A stretch of DNA of 64,000 nt, from contig CM070632.1 of assembly GCA_036346255.1 (NCBI GenBank), positions 22,523,408 through 22,587,407 of the forward strand, read 5' to 3'. The notes under the pieces were generated by a model. It did not search any database and was not told the DNA's origin. It saw only the letters and a list, made by a program, of their open reading frames with translations. Below are positions 33,001 through 44,818 of the stretch, in pieces; position 1 is the stretch's first letter; every line of letters begins with the position of its first letter. This stretch comes from Ampelocalamus luodianensis (lineage: Eukaryota > Streptophyta > Magnoliopsida > Poales > Poaceae). The position numbers and the translations under genes are program-made.

Positions 33001-34436
33001 TCAAGGCATGTGTAAATCAATGTCTCACTTGCCCCCATCATTTCTTGGTCCATGACCGTGCCATGAACCGAGCCCACAATGGACTCATGTTCGTGCTCGA
33101 AACCCTAATCCTTTCCCTATATATTGCCCCCTTAGCCCCTTCTGGTGTTCCTTTACACCACCCCTAGCTCTTCTCTGTGTTTGAGCTCAAAACCACTTCA
33201 AATCCTCAAAACACCATTGTTGACCCGAGAAGCTCCAATGGCGATCTTGGTGTCCAGTGGTTCATCTTCAATCTTTCTTGTACCCTTTTGAGCTCCTCAA
33301 CTTCCTTTATATTTTCCCTAACTTAATTTTGGGTTGCATTCACAGGAATCACTCAATTTTAAGTTTGGAGATTTTCGCGATTTCACCCCTTTCTTCTCCA
33401 ACTCCGTAAGTGGTTCATTTTGCAATTACTTGTGTTAGAGTTTCTCGGCTATAATGAAGTTATGGTAATGAGTTGGTTCCACTCATTTTGCTCAGAACCT
33501 CATTCTCTACTTCGTCTTCCTCGGCTCTGGTGAACTTCATCGTGTTCGAGTCTTCCTCGGCCATCTTTGAAGCTCATCTGCATTAAGGTAGCTTCTATTT
33601 AGTCCCTAGAAGTGATGGCACTCGCTTTCCTGGACCGCAGCGGAGCATTTTGCTATTTTCATGTTTTGCCGAAATGGCCCCCTTCTGTGTTTTCCGACTC
33701 GCCGGCATTCTAGACCTCCACCGCCGGCGAGGTCATCACCATTAGGACCGCATCGCTATTGCGAGCCCATTTTGGTATTTGGTTGGCGCGTCAGCGGAGT
33801 CGCCGCGACAAGCCTATTCTCGCTCGGGTTTTGCGGCGTAACCTCCCGTTTTGTCGATTATTAGGACCAGATGAAATGCTTAATCATTGCCAATCATTAC
33901 AAGTATTAATTGTGTCCTAACCCGACCTAATGTCTCACGACATGTGGGCCCAACCCCAGTAATCCCTCATGGCGCTAATCGGTCGTTTAGGACATCATTA
34001 ATGTTTAATCATTGATTAGTTAAGTGTCGTATAAAGGGTCGTTCGGAAATAACCCCTGTGCCATCGCCACGTGGGCCGTAAGCTTAAGACCAAAAATCGA
34101 AGTCATTAGGGCTGATTTTGGGTTTATTTATTGCTAATCATTGTTAGCAATAAATGTGTCCAGCCGCTCATCTGTGCACGCCGAGTGGGCTCTCGATCCT
34201 TAAATCACATCGCACAAAATCTTTAGGACACATTAATTGCTAATCATCACTAATCATTGGTCATTAGTAATTAATTATCGTCCTAAAATCTCCATGTGTC
34301 TGCGCCATGTGGGCCCCGAGCCTGTGCACATGTGTTAGAGCTCGTGTTTGTGACTCGCATCATCGACATGTGGCCCCACATGTCGGCGCTCCATGTTGCA
34401 CTTCGATCTTAGGCCACCGTCCATTTTGCGATCTGC
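32422..34436 (+). repeat. 2-kb tandem duplication, copy 1
   Basis: Starts GATCACGTGTCAAGG and ends CGATCTGCG; copy 2 follows directly at 34437. It spans the join between minus LTR D and plus LTR E, so the duplication came after that join. Copy 1 is about 35 bases shorter, mostly through lost bases at CAG, CTG and CCGG. Confidence 0.9.
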
Positions 34437-36486
34437 GATCACGTGTCAAGGCCTTTACAATGCGCCATTCCACCGTAGTTCACCCTCTCTAAGGTTTCGC
34501 CTCCCCTTTGGATAGAAATCCGACGGGCTTAGGGCCCCCCTCTTGAGCCAGGTGGGACAACATAGTCATGAAAGACATCCCACCGAAACAGTTGGATAGA
34601 CCACGATGGAACTTTGCAAATTAGTCAGCCAGGTCCCCTCCCTATTCTCAGGATATGTGGTAGTGCGATGTGGCTTATCAAGATGCGGCTCGAAGACCGG
34701 TCCTTAATTGACCTGGGCGACAACACACATAACCCTGGGCTTCAACCTACCCAGTTGAGCCCATGCATAAACCTGCACCCACCAGACAACCAATTAGCCC
34801 AACTCCAAACCATCATTTAATTTTATTTCATTTTTCACAGTCATTTATAAAACTCCTATGACACACTAATGCCAAGGGTACAACTTAAACAACATTTGAT
34901 GTTTGGCTGAAATTCCCCAAATCAAATATTTTTGGTGTAAGCATGGCTAAGCATAATTTTTCTCAAAAAGTTCTAGTTCATACCATTGTATAAACTAGGT
35001 TTTCATCTAAGGTGTCAAGGCATGTGTAAATCAATGTCTCACTTGCCCCCATCATTTCTTGGTCCATGACCGTGCCATGAACCGAGCCCACAATGGACTC
35101 ATGTTCGTGCTCGAAACCCTAATCCTTTCCCTATATATTGCCCCCTTAGCCCCTTCTGGTGTTCCTTTACACCACCCCTAGCTCTTCTCTGTGTTTGAGC
35201 TCAAAACCACTTCAAATCCTCAAAACACCATTGTTGACCCGAGAAGCTCCAATGGCGATCTTGGTGTCCAGTGGTTCATCTTCAATCTTTCTTGTACCCT
35301 TTTGAGCTCCTCAACTTCCTTTATATTTCCCCTAACTTAATTTTGGGTTGCATTCACAGGAATCACTCAATTTTAAGTTTGGAGATTTTCGGCTGATTTC
35401 ACCCCCTTTCTTCTCCAACTCCGGTAAGTGGTTCATTTTGCAATTACTTGCTGTTAGAGTTTCTCTGGGCTATAATGAAGTTATGGTAATGAGTTGGTTC
35501 CACTCATTTTGCTCAGAACCTCATTCTCTACTTCGTCTTCCTCGGCTCCGGTGAACTTCATCGTGTTCGAGTCTTCCCCGGCCATCTTTGAAGCTCATCT
35601 GCATTAAGGTAGCTTCTATTTAGTCCCTAGAAGTGATGGCACTCGCTTTCCTGGACCGCAGCGGAGCATTTTGCTATTTTCATGTTTTGCCGAAATGGCC
35701 CCCTTCTGTGTTTTCCGACTCGCCGGCATTCTAGACCTCCACCGCCGGCGAGGTCATCACCATTAGGACCGCATCGCTATTGCGAGCCCATTTTGGTATT
35801 TGGTTGGCGTCGTCGCGGCCGGAGTCGCCGGCGACAAGCCGCTGTTCTCGCTCGGGGTTTTGCGAGCGTAACCTCCCGTTTTTGTCAGATTATTAGGACA
35901 CAGTAAATGCTTAATCATTGCCAATCATTACAAGTATTAATTGTGTCCTAACCCAGCCTAATGTCTCACTGACATGTGGGCCCAACCCCCGGTAATCCCC
36001 TCCGCTGGCGCTAATCAGTGCGTTTAGGACATCATTAATGTTTAATCATTGATTAGTTAAGTGTCGGTATAAAGGGCTGTCGGAAATAACCCCTGTGCCA
36101 CTGCCACGTGGGCCCGTAAGCTTAAGACCAAAAATCAGAAGTCATTAGGGCTGATTTTGGGTTTATTTATTGCTAATCATTGTTAGCAATAAATGTGTCC
36201 GAAGCCGTCATCCTGTGCCACTGCCAGGTGGGCTCTCAGTCCTTAAATCACATCTGCACAAAATCTTTAGGACACATTAATTGCTAATCATCACTAATCA
36301 TTGGTCATTAGTAATTAATTATCTGTCCTAAAATCTCCATGTGTCTCGCTGCCATGTGGGCCCCGAGCCCTGTGCACATGTGTTAGAGCTCGTGTTTGTG
36401 ACTCGCAGTCACTGACATGTGGCCCCACATGTCGGCGCTCCATGTTGCACTTCGATCTTAGGCCACCGTCCATTTTGCGATCTGCG
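34437..36486 (+). repeat. 2-kb tandem duplication, copy 2
   Basis: Runs from GATCACGTG to CGATCTGCG and then continues into unique LTR E sequence (GCCTAGATCTGG). Confidence 0.9.
35424..35516 (+). other. Candidate 93-nt GT-AG intron in LTR E
   Basis: Donor ACTCCG|GTAAGTG, acceptor TTTTGCTCAG. The matching position of solo LTR F (50462-50554: ACACAG|GTGAGTG to TTGGCTCAG) is also 93 nt. In copy 1 of the duplication the donor reads ACTCCGTAAGTG, one G short. Confidence 0.5.
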
Positions 36487-37536
36487 GCCTAGATCTGGTA
36501 TGCGTTCGGACCCTCGGTTCTCTTTTCATTCTGGACCGTCCATCGCTTGATCTGAGGTCGAGATCGTGAATGCAATCGGACCATCCGAAGGGAGGTGCGA
36601 TCTTAGCCGTCCATCTTCAGATCTGTGGTCGTGGTTGGCCGAGGCAACCGCACCGTCCGAATGCATCCTTCCTCGTGAGCCGTTGGATCTTGATCCAACG
36701 GTGGGTTCCTTTTAGAGATCGCGCGCGTGCGCTGTTCTCGGCGCGCGTGGGCCGTAGGATGTTAGATCGAGGGCTCTCGAGCGTCCACGTTGTTTATTCC
36801 CATTTGAGTTGGATTTCATTTCTGTAAGTATTTAATTATCAACTGAAAATTGTATCAAAACTTTAGAAACTCATAACTAAATCATTTTAAATCCTTTTTA
36901 GATGTTTCCAACTGTAGTAATTTTTTATGCCTCTGTAGTTTAATATAAAAATGTAATTGGGCATGTTTCTGTCACAGAAAACTGTGTAACTCAAATAACT
37001 TGATTTCTGCCAATTTTGAATATCCCAAAAATAGAATTAAACTTGTAAAATGCATATCTTTTCCTGTATAACTCCAAATTGTGCAAGATCAATTTTGTTA
37101 AATTCCTCTATTAGTGTACTTTGATATGAAATAGGTTTTGAACATGGTTATATTTTTGGAAAATACACTATACTAGTTTTGCAACTTAGAAAAATCATAA
37201 GTAAATCATTATAACTCCAAATTTAGTAAACTCAACTTTGCTGTGATTAGGATGACATAAACTACCTACCATAAAAATTTTGAGTTCTAGATCATTATAG
37301 AAATTTTTTCCATGAACAGTACCAATAATTAATTTAGTGGTTTAAATAGGCTGAGAAAGGGTATTTTGGCTGTAACTTTTGCATCCTAGATCCAAATTGC
37401 ATGATTCTTGTTCCTAAAATTGTATAAAATCATCCTCTAGCTGTTGTGTAAATTTCTTGGGATTTGGATGTCTTTTGTTGTTCAGTTTTATTTGGTGTTC
37501 TTCGTTCTTATTGGTTTTATCGTATTTTCGCGTTAG

Positions 37537-38844
37537 GTTCCGAAGAATATATTGAACCTGAGAACCCTCCTCTGCAACAAGAACAATCCCAGCAAGGCAA
37601 GCAGTTTGATCATGTTAATCCCTGTATTTTCAAGTATTTATGTTGTTTACAAATTCTATGTATGCATTGCTAGTTTGTGTTTAACTATTGTCGATAGTTG
37701 ACCTAGTAGATGCATTTCCTTCGGCAAATGATTATACTTTACTACCATGAGCCTAGGTTATTGCTGTGATTTAGAGTTCGTGGATGAGCTCTTGTCACTT
37801 AGTAGTTTTGCGGATTAATTGTTTAGCCATGCTTAGCTTCCGGTAGAAATGGGCGGTTATCGACTTATCGATAACCTTGATCACATAAAACTTATTATGA
37901 TTTATGATTTCAGCCTTGTGCCATGTCTACTTATGAAAACTAAAACTGAAAACAAAGTGATTTAGACTTGAGCACAATGGTATGTTGGTGTGCTTCTGGG
38001 TGTGACTGGAATGGTGCCCGGGTCATTAAGGACCGAGTTACTTGCGCCACCGTACTGAGCAATTTGCGTGCTAACCACACTAGAGGGTATGGGACCTCTC
38101 TTGACTTAGTACTTTGGCGTGTATTGGCTTCGGGTCGCAGGGAGTCGCAGGAGGGATGGTGCTGGGAGCATTGTAGTGTCCGAAAGGCTTCCCCCGTGAT
38201 GGTTGGTTGTCTTTCGGCTTGCAATGTAAGCGTATGGATTTTTATCCATACGAGTGGCTCGTGGTTGATACACAATATTGGAAAACATCTCGCAGGACTT
38301 AGCCGTGCTGGCATACCTTCGAAAGTGTGCTTTGTGGCTTAAAGGCGGTCTGGAGTGTGGGTACATTGGTACACCCCTGCAGGGTTAAAACTATTCGAAT
38401 AGCCTCGTCCTAGGTTATGGACACGCTCGGATACGCCCCGTGAGAACTAGACTACAACATTTGAAACTAAAACTTGATGGGTGGTACGAATCTGGGATTC
38501 GTGCTATGTGTGGTGGCTGTTGGGTTAGTCACCAATAGGTGGTTACTCTTGTATTTATTGTATCACGTGTTATTTCATCCATTGAAACTTATTGCAAACA
38601 TGCTTTTAAAATGTATTACATTATTGCAAATAAAGTTGGCTTTATGCAAAATGAGACATACGACCTCCACTTAAATGAGCCTGCATGTAGCATATGAATA
38701 GGTCTGCTATTCCACACTTCAGTCTTGCGAGTACCTTAGTGTACTTAGTTGTCTTGCTTAAATGTATTTGTTGCAGAGGAAGAAGGTGAGCTCGATGGGC
38801 CTCACTTTTGTGAGCTGTGTTGTGGTAGCTTGCGGGGCGACTAG
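37537..38844 (+). other. Candidate spliced acidic-peptide exon pair in LTR E
   Basis: Exon a 37537-37596 (after TTCGCGTTAG, ending CAGCAAG before GCAAGC) reads SEEYIEPENPPLQQ with phase 2 + 19 codons + 1. Exon b 38777-38844 after TTTGTTGCAG starts with two bases and reads EEEGELDGPHFCELCC, ending TAG. The intron is 1180 bases. This is among the cleanest examples. Confidence 0.55.
38368..38425 (+). promoter_or_regulatory. LTR triple-palindrome module, copy 8
   Basis: CCCTGCAGGG, CTATTCGAATAG at 38391-38402, and GTCCTAGGTTATGGAC. Confidence 0.6.
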
Positions 38845-39174
38845 CTTGGCGGCCCGGTCGGTTGCCGTGTGGGTTGTATGGCTAACCGGTCGACTTTTGT
38901 TCTAGCCATCTCATGGCACCTTTTGCTTCCGCTGTCATTCTTGTATATTGTGCTATTTGGCCGATCGGCTCTTTTGTAATAACTTACTTTATGTATGTCC
39001 TTTACTAGACTTGTTAATGTATGTTGTATGGAAATGATGTGTAATTTTGTGATGATGTGCAATGTGCTGCAATTCTGGGAAGCATATGTCCATCGAGGCT
39101 TAGAATGTTTAATTAGTAATGCTAGAACCATTTGGAGGTTAAGTGTTACTAGTTAAATATTCCGGGTCCTCACA

Positions 39175-39511
39175 ACAGGTACTTGTTTTTGATAGTTACT
39201 TCATTCAGGGACCAATAATCTACACACATCCGCATACTGCAATCCTTCTTCTTCACGAACAGTATCGGAGATCCCCATGGAGAAGAACTTGGTCGAACAA
39301 ACCCTTTCTCTTGTAACTCTCGGATTTGCTTCTTCAGCTCCTCAAGTTCATTCATTGGCATCCTATAAGGTCTCTTAGACATAGGTGCTATCCCCGGCAT
39401 TAATTCTATGATGAACTCTATATCACGATTTGATGGTCCCCCCGGCAATTCTTTCAGAAAGATGTCGGGGTACTCTTGGACCACAGGCATTCCCTCTAGA
39501 GGAACGCCCAA
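39175..39511 (-). pseudogene. pol: Reverse transcriptase fragment of minus-strand gypsy element I
   Basis: Minus strand reads the linker EYPDIFLKELPGGP and the start of RT: EKGFVRPSSSPWGSP, FVKKKD, RMCVDYWSLNEVTIKNKYL. It is cut at the LTR E end (39174), so the catalytic FIDD, RNase H and integrase are missing. A chromovirus close to but distinct from element A. Confidence 0.88.
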
Positions 39512-39920
39512 AGCATAGCAGATCGCACGCCCTTTTAAATTGAAAAGGTTTGTTCATCTTAACTTCGACTACCATGCTAGGTCCTTTGGTAAGGACTACA
39601 GTTCGATTGGCGCAGTCTATCACCCCTTGATACCTGGCTAGCCAATTCATTATGAGGATGATGTCCAAGGTCTGGGCCTCTAACACCATCAAGTCCGCTG
39701 GAAACACTATTCCCTCAAACCAAATTTCCACCCTAGTGCATACTAATTTGGACGATAATAGTCCCCCAGGTGAGCTAAGCTCTAAAGGTTTCTTGAGCAT
39801 GAAGGTTGGCAGCTGCAGAGATTCACAAACTTGCTAGAGACGAAAGAATGCGATGCTCCAGAATAAAAAAGAACATGAGCTAGTGAGGAATTAACTGAGA
39901 ACGTATCCATCTGGACATCC
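39512..39920 (-). pseudogene. Protease region of element I
   Basis: On the minus strand, FPADLMVLEAQTLDIILIMNWL is the C-terminal part of the protease (the usual ILGMDWL is ILIMNWL), followed by the linker with KPFQFK. The DSG part is weakly visible near 39840-39900 and interrupted. It overlaps the start of the RT linker by a frame change. Confidence 0.7.
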
Positions 39921-40605
39921 TATGCCTCCTGTGCTTCCTCGGTAGTGATGTGATTCACCCAGCCCTGCCCCTGGAACGGGGTGGTTCTAGGTGCTAATGT
40001 AGTCGTGGGTCTTCCTCTTGCTACTATGACAGGGGTGTGCGGCACTCGTGCTGGGGTACTCCCAACGTTAAACTTGATAGGGGTGAGGGCCTTGCGTGGA
40101 CAGTTGCAGGCGAAATGCCCCGACTCGTTACAATTGAAGCACAACTAGCTGGTAGGCAGTGTGTCGGACGGCTGAGGTTGGCTGGGTCAAACCGGGGTGG
40201 CATATGAGGCACCACTGGGCCGATTTGCTGGAGCCGAGGGCTAGGGTAGGGTGGCCGGCTGAAAGCCACCACCAGAAGAAATGCTATAGGCTGGTTGTGG
40301 ACTAACAGTTGGTCCCCGTGAGGTCCCCAACTTCCGCTTGCGACTGGCTTCGAAGGTCTTGCGCTCATTCTCTAGGAGCAATGCCTTGTAGATCAGATGT
40401 TAGAAGTCTTGAAAGTCATGAAGAATCAACTGCACTCATAGTCCATCACACAAACCTTCCATGAAGTGGTCCATCTTCTCTTCTCCCTCAACAATGTCAT
40501 TCGGTGCATATCGAGCTAGCTGATTGAACCGAGTGAGATACTCAGTGACTCAGAAGTTGCCTTGTTTTAGGGCCCTAAATTCATTCCTCTTCATGCGCAT
40601 AACAC
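39921..40605 (-). pseudogene. gag: Gag C-terminal half of element I
   Basis: On the minus strand the capsid core MRMKRNEFRALKQGNF is followed by EYLTRFNQLARYAPND and a proline-rich spacer, then one zinc knuckle CFNCNESGHFACNC. Three in-frame stops interrupt the capsid part between 40390 and 40560. The N-terminal half is missing because a LINE is inserted at 40606. Confidence 0.82.
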
Positions 40606-40789
40606 TTTTTTTTAACGAGTAATAGTAGGAGAGGCTCCTACGATATATATAAAAAAAATACCAAAGTACAGATAAATCGTAGAGCCAGCTAAGAGAGAAA
40701 GAAAGAAAATAGAGCTAGAAGGAAAGAAAGAAAGAGAAGAAAAAAAGGCCACACAGGGAAGTAAACCACACTTCCTGGCAAAGCCTAGG

Positions 40790-41600
40790 TCATCTGAAAT
40801 TATCAAGCCAGGTCATTAAAAGAGGCTGAAGTTGAGGTTTAGCCCAAAATTTGATTAAGGTAAACTCCTTGATGAATTGAAACCGCCAAGCAGCTTCCAA
40901 CGGAGTCTGTTGCTTGAAAATGAGATTGTTCCTTGTGATCCAGATTGCCCAAGTGGTCAACATAATGATGTCCATGGAAAATTGTTGATTGATCATGGCT
41001 TTGAGATGTAGGATAGCTTGCATAGTGAAAGTGAGGGGTGAATGTTGTGGACAAATCAGATCCCAACATTGTTGAGCAAAAGGACGCATCCAGAAAAGAT
41101 GTAGGGTGGATTCTTCTGTTCCCTAATCACAAAGGGTACATGAGTAATCTTCCAAGGGACAGTTCTTGTGTCTGAGAAGGTTCCTTGTATTGAGTCTAGG
41201 TTCCTTGTATTGAGTCTATCTTTGATTAGCAGCCAGAAGAAGACTTTGTGACGCTTTTGACAAGAACTAGTCCACAGCCAGTTAAGGTATGGTGGCACCG
41301 GATGGTAGCCCATAAGATTTTGGTAGGTTCTTACCGAGGAGAACTACGAAGAGTTCCAAATATAGTGCCAGGAGTCCTCTAGAGAAGTAAGCACAAGGTC
41401 CTGTAAGAGTTGTTGCACCTACTGATATTGTTCAAAAGCTTGGAACGATAGTGGCAAGTGAAAGAGAGTGGTAAAGTCCTCAACTTGCTTAATTGATTAC
41501 ACCGAGCATCAGTCTGATTTCGCAAATGAGTGCAATTCTGGGTATTGTTGAAGAAGCAAGTTACCATTCCATAGGTCTTTCCAGAGAAGTGCAGTCGTAC
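40790..41600 (-). pseudogene. LINE ORF2 C-terminal zinc-binding region
   Basis: On the minus strand, LNWLWTSSCQKRHKVFFWLL begins the zf-RVT region. The later HLFWMRPFAQQCW..., TWAIWITRNNLIF and FTLIKFWAKP match the usual tail of plant L1 ORF2. The frame changes several times. A 24-base duplication (AGGTTCCTTGTATTGAGTCT twice near 41180-41220) adds to the damage. Confidence 0.75.
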
Positions 41601-41679
41601 CATTACCTACCAAGCACGCTGCAGGACCTTTAAACCGAGGAAGTAGTTTCAGGATGTCTCTCCACTAGAAAGATCCTAC

Positions 41680-43170
41680 CTACTTTCTGTCCAAGGCTTG
41701 AGAGTTGGAATAGTATATCTCCCATAAGAGCTTAACCCAGGGAAGGTTATTATGGTTGAAAATTTTGTGAAGGTTTTTACATAGCAGAGCCTGATTTTGA
41801 ATTTCTAGGTTTAGGACACCTAGGCCCCCTTGCTTTTTGGGTTTGCAGATCTCTTTCCACGTGACCAAAGATTTACCTCGGTAATGAGAAGCCGAACTTC
41901 TCCAAAGGCAGTTTCTGTGATATTTGTCTATCTGCCTAATGACACCACTTGGAAGTTTGAGTAGGCACATATAGAATGTTGGAAATTGTGAGAAGACCGA
42001 GTTCACCACAATTAATCTGCCTCCGGTTGACAAGAAAGAAGCACAGCTAGCAAGTCTTTTATCCACCCTCTGAATCAGCGGAAAGAAGTCCAAGATTTTT
42101 GGTTTGGTAGTCCCCTGCGAAAGGCCCAGGTAGGTGAAAGGGAGAGAGCCTAGTTGGCAACCAAATGTGAGAGAGCACATCCATCTTGTCAGGCGTGAGA
42201 TTGATGGGAATCATGAGCAATTTGTCAAAATTGACCTTCAATCCAGTAGAATCCGCAAAAGCATTAAGAACCCCTTTCAGGGAGAATAATTGAGTTGCGC
42301 TGGCCTGCATTATTATATGGGTATCATCGGCATATTATAGTACCAGGAAGTTCGGACAAGCTTGTAGATACACCAGGGGATCAACAGTCCCTTGTTCATC
42401 GCTCTGTTGAGTGGAGTCTGTAGAAAATCCGCTGTCAAGACAAATAAAAGTGGTGAGAGAGGATCACCTTGTCTTACCTGTCTTTTGCAATGAAGAATTT
42501 TTCCAGACACCCCATTGAGTAGGATTGATGAAGTCCCGGTGCTAAGTATATTGGCAATCCAGGTCATCCAATTGGGTCCAAAACCCTTGCGTTTCAAGAT
42601 TGACAGAATAGTCTTGTGTTCTACTTTGTCAAAAGCCTTTTCAAAATCCAGTTTCAGAATGATTACTTCCTTTTTGGAGTTGTGACAAATATGAAGGTAT
42701 TCAAATGCCCAGACAAGACAGTCTTGAATAGTACATGTTTGAACAAATCCATATTGGTTTGCATGAACCAATTCTAAGATGACCCGTTGGAGTCTATTGG
42801 CCAGAAGCTTAGTCAAAATCTTAAAAGAAGTGTTCAGCAGGGAAATGGGTCTGTAGTCATTAACCCCTACTGGATTTTCCTTGTTTGGAATCAATGCGAT
42901 GAACGCTGAGTTGATGGTTTGGAGATTAAGTTCATTCCTATAGAAGGCCTCATACAGCTCATAAAAGTCATGTTTGACAAAATGCCAGCACTTTTTAATA
43001 AATTGCCCATTGAAGCCATCTGGCCCCGGCGATTTATCCATTGGAATAAGCTTGATGATCTTGTCAATCTCTTGAATATCAAAAGGTTCCTCCAGCCATG
43101 CCAAGTTTTCTTGGGGTGAGATGAGTTCTTCTAGGTTGAAGTCCTGAGTTCTTTTCTTTGCAAAATCCAA
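41680..43170 (-). pseudogene. LINE reverse transcriptase
   Basis: On the minus strand from 43170: DKSPGPDGFNGQFIKKCW, NDYRPISLLNTSFKILTK, NQYGFVQTCTIQDC, KLDFEKAFDKVEH and RQGDPLSPLLFVL are RT blocks of plant L1. The catalytic YADDT is at about 42318-42333 in a shifted frame directly after a TAA that is one C-to-T change from CAA. FTYLGLSQG and LPSGVIRQIDKYHRNCLW follow in 42180-41680. It would prime on nicked target DNA; this copy is dead. Confidence 0.88.
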
Positions 43171-43223
43171 GTTTGAACTAGATTATGTAATAGAAAATCC
43201 TAAGACTTACCATTTTAACAATC

Positions 43224-43370
43224 TTTTTTTTTGCAAAGGGGTTTTTATTTGTAAAGTACTAGCGGAGGTCCAACCTCCTATACCATTGAGTAGCTCCATC
43301 CACTCAATGCTAGGGCTATCCCATATTTACCTCTGATCCTGACTAGGCTTTCTCAAAACCCCTAGGGTCC
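43224..43370 (-). repeat. 3' tail of a second LINE
   Basis: T9 at 43224-43232 is a minus-strand poly(A) tail, preceded on that strand by GGAGGTTGGACCTCCGC and TTTACAAATAAAAACCCC, the look of a plant L1 3' untranslated region. No coding part remains. Confidence 0.6.
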
Positions 43371-44303
43371 CACCCCAACTTTCCTTTCCATCGACAAATT
43401 GTTTTATAAAACTAGAAACTATATCAAGCAAGTTCTCAACACCGCTCTTGATCGTGAGCATGGCTATCCATGTAGTTTTCTTACTCTGCAGAGTTTGTAC
43501 ACTTTACCCAAAAGAGATATTCGTCTTGATATATACATATTTTTCTTAGACATGTGAATCAAGGAGAGATTACCACAAGGTCTTTACAATACTCAACCTC
43601 GACGCAACCCCACCCGCTAAGGTTTCCACCGCCCGAAGCCATGCACTTCCAGGAGGCCCACTCTTGCACCGTGTGGTTTCACTGTGGCTTATTTTCCCTT
43701 TAACCACGCCAAATTCCCCTGATGGTGAAGCCACGCCAAGTGGAGCAAATTAGTTAGCCAGGTTGTACCCATTATAGACTTGTGGTTGCACTATTTTTAC
43801 ATAAGAGGTCATCATCAGATTCGGTCCTTAAGTGACTTGGGCGGTACATCCACTTACCCACACCCACTCGTGCCTCCGGCATCAGCCACTCTTTCCATCC
43901 GCCCAAGTCGAAATTGGTTTTCCAGGTTTTGCTTTTGTTTTGAAAATAACTTTTAATCCAACATACCAGCCAGGCTCCCAGCCTCAACTGCCCAAATCAG
44001 GTTTTCATATTTTGAATGATTGTTGTCGGGCAATTTAATGCCCGCATGACAATGTACCTAAGCAAGGCTAAGCATAACACTTAGGTACAAACTTATTTAA
44101 CTAGTATGTAATCTATTAAGTTCTAGGGTGACAAAAGATAGTGTCCAAGTTCAAGGGTTGGATGTTTATACACAATTATTATTAAGGCATTAACTATGAG
44201 CTAAACCAATATAGTTGTATAAAACATAGCAATGCAATTTCATAATTTAAAGCAATATAATTAGCAAAAGGTAGGCTCAAATATAATCAAAGTGTTGACT
44301 CGC

Positions 44304-44366
44304 CTTGCTCAGGGTACTGCTGATCTGGGTCTGGATCAATTGATGGTTCTTCAGTCGCCTCGACTT
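44304..44366 (-). other. Candidate acidic exon a in LTR G (minus strand)
   Basis: Minus strand: acceptor CGATTATAG, then 63 open bases (2 + 20 codons + 1) reading VEATEEPSIDPDPDQQYPEQ, ending CAAG before GCGAGT. The donor is AG|GCGAGT, a weaker GC type. Confidence 0.45.
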
Positions 44367-44586
44367 CTATAATCGTAAAGACAAATAAAAAGGCAAATAA
44401 GCATATATGAACTCAAATCGTTTTCAAATATTCAATGGACTCCAAATAATACAAGGTCATACTTTGGAGGTATTAGACCAGTATAGTTGAAGACTAAGTG
44501 GTCACGGCTCAGTGGTCAATAGAGTTTTTGAGCACCTGGTCAGAATGGGTTATGGCTCAGTGTCGTCATGGAGATACTACGACCAG

Positions 44587-44818
44587 GGCGGGTCGTGGAG
44601 GTGCTATGAACAAGGGAGGTCGTGGAGGTGCTATAACCAGGGGAGGTCGTGGAGGTGCTATGAACATGGGAGGTCGTAGAGGTGCTATTACCAGGGAAGG
44701 TCATGGAGGTGCTATGACTAGGGGAGGTCGTGGAGGTGTTATGAACAGGAGAGGTCGTAGAGGTGCTATGACCTAGGGAGGTCATGGAGGTGTTATGACC
44801 AGGGAAGGTCGTGGCCAA
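44587..44818 (+). repeat. 27-bp minisatellite in LTR G
   Basis: About eight and a half units based on GGAGGTCGTGGAGGTGCTAT. Because 27 is a multiple of three, one plus frame encodes a 9-residue Gly-Arg-rich repeat (GRGGAMNKG-like), and the minus strand encodes an equally regular Ser-Thr repeat. Confidence 0.9.

Larger units (their letters stand above)
33001..39174 (+). repeat. Plus-strand LTR E, left end missing, internally duplicated
   Basis: Homologous to the solo LTRs 13214-17397 and 48993-54095, ending CCGGGTCCTCACA at 39174. The TATA-like CCCTATATATTGCCCC appears at about 33115 and again at 35130. Its first kilobase (TGTAACA start) is absent. It abuts the RT of a minus-strand element at 39175. 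About 34437-35010 within this span is a second copy of LTR D sequence brought in by the tandem duplication. Confidence 0.8.
40606..43223 (-). mobile_element. L1-type LINE, 5'-truncated, minus strand
   Basis: Ends in an A8 tail on the minus strand (T8 at 40606-40613). It carries RT and the downstream zinc-binding region but no endonuclease, as expected for a 5'-truncated copy. It is inserted in the gag of element I. No clear target-site duplication was found next to 43223, where another LINE tail begins. Confidence 0.85.

Noticed and set aside
33661..33864. ORF starting MFCRNGPLL in both copies of the tandem duplication
   Set aside because: It is shared only because the DNA is duplicated; the matching stretch of LTR F does not keep the frame.
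37940..38342. Overlapping 124-codon ORFs on both strands in LTR E
   Set aside because: The same region in related LTRs breaks both frames, unlike exons a and b. Probably chance.
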